Source of the DNA: Bacteroidota bacterium
Lineage (GTDB): Bacteria; Bacteroidota; Bacteroidia; Chitinophagales; Saprospiraceae
DNA length: 38,813 bases
Direction of reading: 5' to 3'
Assembly (NCBI GenBank): GCA_017858735.1
Contig: JAFMBH010000032.1
Coordinates: 1 to 38,813 of the forward strand
The position numbers and the translations under genes are program-made. How positions within the stretch are numbered: position 1 is the stretch's first letter; the number at the start of each line of letters is the position of its first letter. Below the pieces are notes generated by a model, which was given only the letters and a program-made list of their open reading frames with translations, had not been told where the DNA came from and did no database searches. This document shows, in pieces, positions 10,501 to 16,799 of this stretch.

Positions 10501-13500
10501 CAATAGAACTATAAGAACCTCCAACAAATGCTTTGTCCTTATTTATTTCAACATTTGCCACATAGCCATTACTTTTTATATCTAAGTTTGTTATTAAAGC
10601 TGAAGTCTTTGATATTGCCATAAAATAGTTTCTATTTTCCGCTTGTACACGTGAAAATCCCCCACCTACTAAAATTTGATTACTATTGTTACCAACAGAA
10701 AAAGAAGCGGCATTTACCTTAGGATTCCATTCATTTGATTTTCCCGATAAAATATCAACTGAAGCTATATAATTTCTATCCTGACCCCCTATTTTTGTGA
10801 ATTCACCTGCAACAAATAATATATCTCCAACCCTTTGTGTGCTATGTACAGTGCCGTTTGCGTTGGGATTCCAATTAGTGGCATTACCTGAAGTTAAATT
10901 AATTTCTGCTAAATGATTTCTTGGCTGTCCCCCAATAGCACTGAAGGAACCACCAACATATGCTTTGTTCCCATTAATTTCAACATGATAAATATTCGAA
11001 TTACTATTGATATCAAGGTTTGTTATCTGGCCTGAAGTTTTAGAAATAGCCATAAAATAATTTTTATTTTCAACTTGAACGCGTGAAAAAACACCCCCTA
11101 CTAAAACTTGGTTACCATAGTTACTAACTGAATAGGTAGCGGCATTTAATTTCGGATTCCAATCATTTGATTTAGCAGTTAACAAATTAATAGATGCTAA
11201 GTAATTCCTATCTTGACCCCCTATTTTTGTAAATGCACCTCCAACATATAAATTATCTCCAACAATTTGTATGGAATGAACGGCTCCATTTGCATTAGGA
11301 TTCCAAGTGGTAGCTTTTCCAGTTATTAGATTTATTTCTGCTATATTATTTCTTACTTGACCACCAATTGAACTAAATGAACCACCTATATATGCCGTAT
11401 CGCCTTTAACTTCGATACAATTTATTCTACCAGCACTATTAAAATTTATACCAGTGACTGAACCATCTAAGAGATTTACACAAGTTAATGTTTTAGTATT
11501 TCCGTAGGGAACTTCCCCAATTAATAGTCTAGATTTATATATTTTTAATACATTAATACTAGTATGCGAAGATCCGTAATTTAATTGCCATATTTTTTTA
11601 TTATTAGATAATTTTAATGCTATTATATTTTTTGTACCCGCACCTTGAGGCACATTGTAAGCTATTACAAGTGTGTCATCTTTTAAATCTAAAGAAGTAA
11701 TTGCTGTTATATTATTTAAACTGCTCTCAAAGTCTAAATCAGTAAGATCGCCTGTTTTAGTATTAATGGCTCCAAATTTATTGCGTCCCTGACTACTTAT
11801 CACTGTAAAAGTACCACCAACATATAAAGTATCGCGTTCTTTATGTATGGTTATCACTTCTCCATTTGGATTAGGTGTAAATGTACGGTCAATCGTTTGG
11901 TCTCCAAGAATATGAGCCAAATTTTTGATTCCATCTATGTTAAAAGAACCACCAACATACCAACCACCATTTCCATCAGGAACTATTTTTCTTATAGTTC
12001 CATCAATAATTGGAAAGTTAAAATCTGGTTTATCTGAAGTAGTTCCCATTAAGGCAATTGAACCTGTTCTAAGACCCTGTGCACCAGTAAAAAATCCATT
12101 AATATAAATATTAGAACTATCTTGAGTAATACCTCTTACAGAAGCATTTGTTGATATAGATGGGATATAAATTCCAGAAGTTTTATTAATTATTGCAAAT
12201 CCAATGGCACTTCTGTTACCTATTACATTAAAATCACCACCCACATATATATGATCCCCAAAACCAGAAATAGAATGTATCGTGCTATTCGGATTGGGAT
12301 TCCACTCAGTAATATCTCCTGAGGTAGTATTTATTACTCCTATTCTACTGCGGGACTGACCTCCTATCTGTGAGAAAGTACCCCCAACATATAATAGATC
12401 GCCATCTTGAAACAAGGCTCTTACCTCCCCATTTGGATTAGGTTTAAATGAACGGTCTATAGTTTGGTCGCTTTGTATATGCGCCAGATTTGTGATTCCT
12501 TCTATATTAAACGAACCTCCAACATACCATCCACCATTTCCATCAGAAATAATTTTAAGAATAGTTCCATCAATAACTGGAAAGTTAAAATCTGGTTTAT
12601 CTGAAGCGGTTCCCATCAAGGCAATTGAACCCGTTCTAAGACCCTGTGAGCCAGTAAAATTTCCATTGATATAAATATTAGAACTGTCTTGTGTTATGCC
12701 TCTTACAGAAGCATTTGTAGAGATAGATGGGGAATAAATTCCAGAAGTTTTATTAATTATTGCAAATCCAATGGCACTTCTATTACCTATCATGTTAAAA
12801 TCACCACCCACATATATATGATCCCCAAAACCTGAAATGGAATGTATGGCGTTATTCGGATTGGGATTCCACTCGGTAATATCTCCTGAAGTAATATTTA
12901 TTACTCCTATTCTACTACGGGACTGACCCCCTATCTGTGAGAAAGTACCCCCAACATATAATAGATCGCCATCTTGATACAAGGCTCTTACTTCCCCATT
13001 TGGATTAGGTGTAAATGAACGGTCTATAGTTTGGTCGCTTTGTATATGCGCCAGATTTGTGATTCCTTCTTTATTAAATGAACCTCCTACATACCATCCA
13101 CCATTTCCATCAGAAATAATTTTAATAATGGTTCCATCAATAATTGGAAAGTTAAAATCTGGTTTATCTGAAGTAGTTCCCATTAAGGCAATTGAACCTG
13201 TTCTAAGACCCTGTGCACCAGTAAAAAATCCATTAATATAAATATTAGAACTATCTTGAGTAATACCTCTTACAGAAGCATTTGTTGATATAGATGGGAT
13301 ATAAATTCCAGAAGTTTTATTAATTATTGCAAATCCAATGGCACTTCTGTTACCTATTACATTAAAATCACCACCCACATATATATGATCCCCAAAACCA
13401 GAAATAGAATGTATCGTGCTATTCGGATTGGGATTCCACTCAGTAATATCTCCTGAATTAGTATTTATTACTCCTATTCTACTGCGTGCCTGACCTCCTA

Positions 13501-13942
13501 ACTGTGTAAAAGAACCACCGACATACAATAAGTTACCTTCCTGGTACAAAGCTCTTACTTCTCCATTTGGATTAGGTTTAAATGAGCGGTCAATTGTTTG
13601 ATCACCTAGTATATGTACCAAATTTGTAATTCCCTCTATATTAAATGAACCACCAACATACCAACCTAAATTTCCATCGGAAATAATTATATTAGCATAT
13701 GACCTATCTCCTCCAAGTGAAGGATAGAGTTCACTCGTATTACTTTGTAACGATAATTTAACAATATTTACAGCTTTTCTACCAACTTCACTGAAGTTTC
13801 CACCTATGTATATGTTATTGCTATCAGAAACGATTACATTAATTATGCCGTTTGTAGAAATTTTAGGTGAAATAATTTCCTGGCTGCTTAAACTTGAATA
13901 AAATATCCAATTAAAGCAAAATAGAACAAGGATTTTTTTCAT
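4574..13942 (-). CDS. Giant T9SS-exported repeat protein with gliding-motility-type (type B) C-terminal sorting domain
   Basis: The product has 3122 residues. It begins with a signal peptide (MKKILVLFCFNWIFYSS...). Residues about 30-1650 consist of propeller-like repeats of the type IYVGGSFxxIGGQxRNxLAxI...WNPNxNG, resembling Rax2/kelch-like surface propellers. Within them three 189-residue blocks lie in tandem at residues about 100-660, and a longer composite repeat follows. Next come an interdomain beta region (about 1650-1800), a hydrophobic/helical part near 1900-2080, two FN3-like segments (about 2090-2280), an acidic Pro/Asp linker (about 2285-2310), a domain starting VASFDPNDKLGP (DUF7619-like, about 2315-2510), and Ig-like segments. 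The end (from VFTPNGDGINDFWGIPEL, about residue 3035) is a CHU_C/type B T9SS sorting domain. It is therefore predicted to be exported and displayed like SprB, possibly as an adhesin. The SprF-like partner follows 6 bp downstream. Confidence 0.9.
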   Translation of the reverse strand: MKKILVLFCFNWIFYSSLSSQEIISPKISTNGIINVIVSDSNNIYIGGNFSEVGRKAVNIVKLSLQSNTSELYPSLGGDRSYANIIISDGNLGWYVGGSFNIEGITNLVHILGDQTIDRSFKPNPNGEVRALYQEGNLLYVGGSFTQLGGQARSRIGVINTNSGDITEWNPNPNSTIHSISGFGDHIYVGGDFNVIGNRSAIGFAIINKTSGIYIPSISTNASVRGITQDSSNIYINGFFTGAQGLRTGSIALMGTTSDKPDFNFPIIDGTIIKIISDGNGGWYVGGSFNKEGITNLAHIQSDQTIDRSFTPNPNGEVRALYQDGDLLYVGGTFSQIGGQSRSRIGVINITSGDITEWNPNPNNAIHSISGFGDHIYVGGDFNMIGNRSAIGFAIINKTSGIYSPSISTNASVRGITQDSSNIYINGNFTGSQGLRTGSIALMGTASDKPDFNFPVIDGTILKIISDGNGGWYVGGSFNIEGITNLAHIQSDQTIDRSFKPNPNGEVRALFQDGDLLYVGGTFSQIGGQSRSRIGVINTTSGDITEWNPNPNSTIHSISGFGDHIYVGGDFNVIGNRSAIGFAIINKTSGIYIPSISTNASVRGITQDSSNIYINGFFTGAQGLRTGSIALMGTTSDKPDFNFPIIDGTIRKIVPDGNGGWYVGGSFNIDGIKNLAHILGDQTIDRTFTPNPNGEVITIHKERDTLYVGGTFTVISSQGRNKFGAINTKTGDLTDLDFESSLNNITAITSLDLKDDTLVIAYNVPQGAGTKNIIALKLSNNKKIWQLNYGSSHTSINVLKIYKSRLLIGEVPYGNTKTLTCVNLLDGSVTGINFNSAGRINCIEVKGDTAYIGGSFSSIGGQVRNNIAEINLITGKATTWNPNANGAVHSIQIVGDNLYVGGAFTKIGGQDRNYLASINLLTAKSNDWNPKLNAATYSVSNYGNQVLVGGVFSRVQVENKNYFMAISKTSGQITNLDINSNSNIYHVEINGNKAYVGGSFSAIGGQPRNHLAEINLTSGNATNWNPNANGTVHSTQRVGDILFVAGEFTKIGGQDRNYIASVDILSGKSNEWNPKVNAASFSVGNNSNQILVGGGFSRVQAENRNYFMAISKTSALITNLDIKSNGYVANVEINKDKAFVGGSYSSIGGQPRNSLAEINLSTGNATTWNPNANGTVHTTRLVGNTIYAGGEFTKIGGQDRNYLAAIDVLSAKSNEWNPNLNYHTYTVTNNGSKLLIGGVFSRVHAENRNYFMAISKTSGRITNLDIKSSSLVYSVELNRDKAFIGGNFGSVGGQSRNNLAEINLNSGNATTWNPNVNGTVHAIRLIGDNLFIGGEFTKVGDQDRNYLASLNVISAKLNEWNPNPNLPVYGINVIKNQLYAAGSFTLINSAKRNNLLSVKKNTEVLNSWNPNPNGVVNTLMVYPDKIFVGGSFSSIGGQPRNNISQIDKIIGNASIWNPNINGSVKSIANSGNLIYVGGGFSKVGDFTSNNLAAINLNTGIAINWNPNLNNSVNKIVVSDSSIYVIGSFTRASNQDRNYLAQFKLSDNKLTAWNPNIKGTRVDALAITGSSIYIGGSFYEVFNQQRSNIASIYKNGGIRNWKPVINGNVSAISAYGKNVYVAGNFSQAGGQTSNGFATFNANTGIPNLSFPVITGGINTIFPLESTLYLGGSISRINQTSVGGLAYLKYDTKIFSSEIDDFNPKSAGNTGLISFELFGNGFSEGTSVLLKRLGNPDILLSDVVIHDDIRISGNFDLRGLQEGAWDLHVQIPNDTTIIVKNGFLVEKGSRTKLWSNIVGFDRIRLGQWQTFNIFYGNEGNIDAHGVPFYFAVSDNAEVELDFQLSEIEKEYFASLETKEFNRDSIIKLMAEPIILDSFFDIKTRVKVYSLYFHTIPINSVNSLSFRVRLKSAGSFKMQTWFSGAYFGSAIKPFTKECFWEILTTSKTFLLLFPSTAGYGVAITVADCVLQAFNAGQALGTGGLRNDSPNVYSNIITVLKVLECTTLKLGELAKGIKLSAEVIRDLLGEITQTITQSSLDENKNRKIKDNCEPSKCIAICSCFPDDKPKVITNGLAQNPFKTNSILAGGIISDNAGCNITSHGFVWKKRTGILTLETEGANIINLGVFEKSEGTFSHTMLDLEPNETYYVRAFATNNVGTTYGTERDFHTKLDVPLVSTIGVENIKYNSAHVKGLLINKNPETTSASCGKGFLFSSFDSDPKLGTEARSVKAWSTSFSDSRGEPFSEDLSLAENTKYYVRAYSTPCTGEPVYGQVISFKTPCNPNRLSTDPPCPPKEDDGDDEDPVKDPPEPKDSVTTVASFDPNDKLGPIGIGSKNYLNTNGRLLPYIIRFENVDTATAAAQTVLILDTLDLNVFDLSTFQLGFFSIGDSIIYIPRGLKSYETDVDLRPKNDIIVRIKITLDEQSGIVKWEFNSIDPLTLLSSTLNPTAGFLPPNKETPQGEGAVMYSIKAKNSIQNGSEIKNKAYIYFDTNEPIITNEWINKSDNIQPTSRVDSVVSKFINDSTIVINWSGKDLGSGIMFYDVFANINGGNFSPLVSSTSDTSLVFSGKLNSTYSFYSIARDSANNIEGQKISPELTVTFKENDNMQNAFAKIHSFDSLVCFNDSSHVYVKGSKDDILHYKISNEPSERTLVLNGQIQKIPLFGIKSNTVFSLIKIQDIKNKNEIFLKDSVQLKIISTAKPIITMMDSTLCVGDSVIFKVKSGNSGLPKFKWIIDKKVDQIDSVWNGSFNMPGSFMGRVLSIYNDKCTDSITYSINISNPPSLAELNAKDNQVFCVNDTLKMIGDGLKYQWYRNNRLMPGDTLSFLILKRDTAEFQGEIIGMGGCSLKTGLVSLSVKSGIIKPKLRLDGNVLTNIDTLKGYIKYTWYTGNTLIKDSLRQSLFLSTYGKYHLRAQDSLGCWNESEVFDYSAKWFDSLVCSGVKIKPETGRQGVEYKGSVDLPYLKGNGELISFDTLKSKGITGMIIYLLDKELKNGNGSLKFNLTGTALQAGTVSFNIELGGKSCIVSLPIEGLSEQIATMKVFTPNGDGINDFWGIPELMDRPEVGIIIFDREGIKIHEMSATEGWDGRDNGLALPSGDYWFIIKYPTSEGKENQLGHFTLLR
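11830..13640 (-). repeat. Three tandem 567-bp (189-residue) intragenic repeats
   Basis: Equivalent points recur every 567 bp inside the giant gene, for example the segment encoding GDHIYVGGDFN near 12250, 12817 and 13384. The outer two copies are identical over 326 bp (11997-12322 and 13131-13456), while the middle copy differs at many positions across the same interval. Edges are approximate because the blocks fade into more diverged repeats on both sides. Confidence 0.9.
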
Positions 13943-13991
13943 TTTGTGACATTTTTAAAAACATTAAAAAAGTAAATACTAATGTTAACTC

Positions 13992-16193
13992 TTAGTTTTC
14001 CTTACATCTGATGGAAAAGCCACTATTCCTGCTGGCGGCACTTCTGGCTATTTCGGGTCTGTCAAAGCTCAGAAACCTATTCCAAACTTTCGTACCCGTC
14101 TCATCAGGAGTGGTTGTCCACCAGGCAACTAATTTCCCAGCGCCATCAAACCTGCCGTTTTCTCTTCTTCCACCTCCAGGTAAGCCATTCAAGCCACTTC
14201 TATTATTACCCACCAGAGTACTGGACCAACCATTGATAGATTTCATTTTTGGCCCGGCTATTTTTGCACCACCTAATACCTCCGTCAGTTCATTCCACTC
14301 CTTCTCAGACGGCACATGCCAACCAAGGGGGCAAATCTCTTTTTTATACTGCACAACATAACCATTGTACAGTTTGCCAACTACTTTTTCAAAAGCCTCT
14401 GAATGATTATAAGCAGACCAGGCACTCTGATCATACTCACTCCATTGAACATCCTCACGAATTTCTACAATTTTTTCACCATCATTAAAACGGGTTACTT
14501 TCAGATTTTCAGCCATCCAGTGTTTATCGCCTATGAGCATGGTCTTATATTTGTTACCATCTATATCTTTCAATAATTCACCGGGCTTAATAACCAAAGG
14601 CTTAGGTTCTTCCACTTTTGGCACCTCCTTTTTTTCCCACGGAATTTCCTTTACTTCAGCTGGTTTGACAGGCTTTTCCTTTGGAACCTCGATCTTTTGT
14701 TCCTTTATTTTTGGTTGCACATATTCCTGTTGTTCCTTTAATTTTTGCTGCGCTTCTTCCTCATCCTTTTCTTTTTCCTTTACCTCCAGATTAGTTTTTC
14801 CAAAATCCTTTCTTATACCGAAATGGAAATCCAGGCGATAATTGTCCTGCGCATTCAAAAAGGAAGATACCAGAGAATTAGATCCAATATACAAAATGCC
14901 AATTTTTACACCCGCACCAATAAAGCGTTGCCCACCAGTAAAGGTTACTGGCAGGTAAGCCTCTATAAATTGGTTGATAAAGAATCTGGGGGTCGCATTA
15001 ACAAGACTTTGTGCCCTGAATTTATGCGTAGCATCCGTAAGGGGACTTAAAGTGGAAAAACTCAGATAAAAAGGACCCAGCAGTCTAAAATCCATAAAAA
15101 AATTGAGAGAGCGGGGCAACAATTCTTTTATTGTTTCCTCTCTTTTCAATTCTTTCAGAAAGCCTTTTGCTTTTAAATCAACTAAGGGTTCATCAGCAGA
15201 TTCCAGAGACCACTTTTTGTTTGAAGGGATATCAAGGTTGTAGCCCATACTAAAATCCTCTCTTATCGGAAAAGACAAACTACCAATATCCAGCATACTC
15301 AGACCTAATTTGAGTCGATAGTTTCCCTTCTGGTTTTTCCATAAATAAGAAAATCCTATGTCAAAAGCCCGTTGATTACTTAATAATTTTTTTTGTTCAA
15401 TACTATTTTGCAGATTATCCGGATTACTTAAATAATAACCAAGTTCTGATTTTCCATGAAGGAACAACTGGTCACCAACATTGGAAAGGGTCAAGGAAGT
15501 TTTGTCCAGATAACCGTGAGCATAAACATTTGGAAAAAGTACTTTAAGATTTAAGCCAGCTTTCAATGTGTTTTGCTGGTTATTGATTATAGGAATGGCT
15601 AAGGTTCCCCCTAATTCAGTCCAACCCATCAGGGCTATACTTTGGCTTGCCGTACTTATGGTATATGGAAGATTTGTTGGCACCTCACCGCCCGTTGCCC
15701 AAAGGCTGCTGGCTAAGGGAACATCTATATTTTTTATTTGTAACAAACCCCTGACTCTGGTAAAAACCCCAATGCTGAATATTTTTCCAGCTGTAAAAGC
15801 AAAGGCTGGACCCATCAATTCCATTCCCAAACGGATATTTACGGGTGTTTTTATGTTTTCCACTCTGTTAATCAAATCACCTTGATCAAATTCAATTTCA
15901 GGTAATTCCCCCTTTAATGCAGAACTTAGAATGGGGCCTAACTGACTTGTGAGGGTACCAAATTCAGAAACCGGAATAGGCAAGATATTATTATTAAACT
16001 CCGGATTTAATCCGAATAAATGAATATCTACTGCTTGGCGCATTTGAGACAAATCAGCAGGATTGTACATTGCCGCATGGATACCACCTCTTTGAGAGCT
16101 CCTTATACCATAAAACGGTACAGTTTGGCAGAACAAGTAAAGTGGTAAAATGCCAACAAAAATAAAACTGCTTAAAACTTTCATAAACCCCAT
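13992..16193 (-). CDS. Outer-membrane beta-barrel (DUF5723-like) fused to a FISUMP domain
   Basis: The 733-residue protein has a signal peptide (about 1-22) followed by a region (about 23-450) that begins VPFYGIRSSQRGGIHAAMYN and looks like the DUF5723 outer-membrane barrel family, a relative of PorV/FadL-like barrels. A highly charged Lys/Glu/Pro linker spans about 451-535. The C-terminus (about 545-733) fits the Fibrobacter succinogenes major paralogous domain (FISUMP): IDGNKYKTMLIGDKHWMAEN, then ICPLGWHVPSEKEWNEL, and an end with SGFSIRCKEN. The charged linker resembles periplasm- or surface-spanning tethers, so the barrel may anchor the FISUMP domain at the envelope. It is the first gene of the operon, 49 bp ahead of the giant protein, with the shared palindrome upstream. 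The barrel family assignment is less certain than the FISUMP one. Confidence 0.8.
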   Translation of the reverse strand: MGFMKVLSSFIFVGILPLYLFCQTVPFYGIRSSQRGGIHAAMYNPADLSQMRQAVDIHLFGLNPEFNNNILPIPVSEFGTLTSQLGPILSSALKGELPEIEFDQGDLINRVENIKTPVNIRLGMELMGPAFAFTAGKIFSIGVFTRVRGLLQIKNIDVPLASSLWATGGEVPTNLPYTISTASQSIALMGWTELGGTLAIPIINNQQNTLKAGLNLKVLFPNVYAHGYLDKTSLTLSNVGDQLFLHGKSELGYYLSNPDNLQNSIEQKKLLSNQRAFDIGFSYLWKNQKGNYRLKLGLSMLDIGSLSFPIREDFSMGYNLDIPSNKKWSLESADEPLVDLKAKGFLKELKREETIKELLPRSLNFFMDFRLLGPFYLSFSTLSPLTDATHKFRAQSLVNATPRFFINQFIEAYLPVTFTGGQRFIGAGVKIGILYIGSNSLVSSFLNAQDNYRLDFHFGIRKDFGKTNLEVKEKEKDEEEAQQKLKEQQEYVQPKIKEQKIEVPKEKPVKPAEVKEIPWEKKEVPKVEEPKPLVIKPGELLKDIDGNKYKTMLIGDKHWMAENLKVTRFNDGEKIVEIREDVQWSEYDQSAWSAYNHSEAFEKVVGKLYNGYVVQYKKEICPLGWHVPSEKEWNELTEVLGGAKIAGPKMKSINGWSSTLVGNNRSGLNGLPGGGRRENGRFDGAGKLVAWWTTTPDETGTKVWNRFLSFDRPEIARSAASRNSGFSIRCKEN

Positions 16194-16799
16194 TTAAGCG
16201 CATTTCCATTACAAATAATCATTATATGATTTTTAATAGGGGAAAAACAAAATTTAATATTGCTAAAGGGGTAAAAATAGCAATAGCCTGGAAGTTATCC
16301 TATACTCATAAATGAGTATTTTTCAGCCTAAAACAATATAATTACGCTATTTTTAGGAAAATATTCAAAAAAAAGGAAGCCAGATTTACTCAAAATTAAA
16401 GAGAATAAATTTTACAAATGAATTCTACTTTTACTTAGAATATTGAAATTTTGCGCAGCGGATAAATGAAATGAATTTAGTTTGCTTTGCAAGGTTGTTA
16501 AATCTTGTAGGGCATCATAAACAAAAACATATTCTTGAGAGAATATAATAAAGTTGGATAAACGTTAATCTGAAAACTTTGACGCTCTCTTCGAGACTTT
16601 CAGAAATAAAAAAGTAGCAGTAAAGACAATTAACCTTACCAGATTAAAATTCATTTTCTTAACTGATATCAACTGTACCAATTACATGAACATTGTTTTC
16701 TGAACCATTACCTTTTTTGCAATTCGTTCATAGTAATCGTATGTATCTTTTTATCGTTTACATAGACTCTCTGATTTTGCAGACCCAACTTTAGTTGGT
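16194..16799. other. Intergenic region, 606 bp
   Basis: No gene is seen. It carries the 25-bp palindromic sequence upstream of the operon at 16299-16323. A small hairpin, CCAACT-TT-AGTTGG, lies at about 16784-16797, directly after the stop codon of the WD40 gene on the right, but has no uridine tract on the minus strand. Confidence 0.6.
16299..16323 (-). promoter_or_regulatory. Second copy of the shared palindromic site, upstream of the barrel-giant-SprF operon
   Basis: The palindrome ATACTCAT-AA-ATGAGTAT occupies 16302-16319 (arms 16302-16309 and 16312-16319). The full 25 bp are identical to 3050-3074. It ends 106 bp upstream of the start codon at 16193, within 2 bp of the spacing at the WD40 gene. 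The sequence on the gene-proximal side is not conserved between the two, so the shared block is the conserved unit. Confidence 0.55.
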
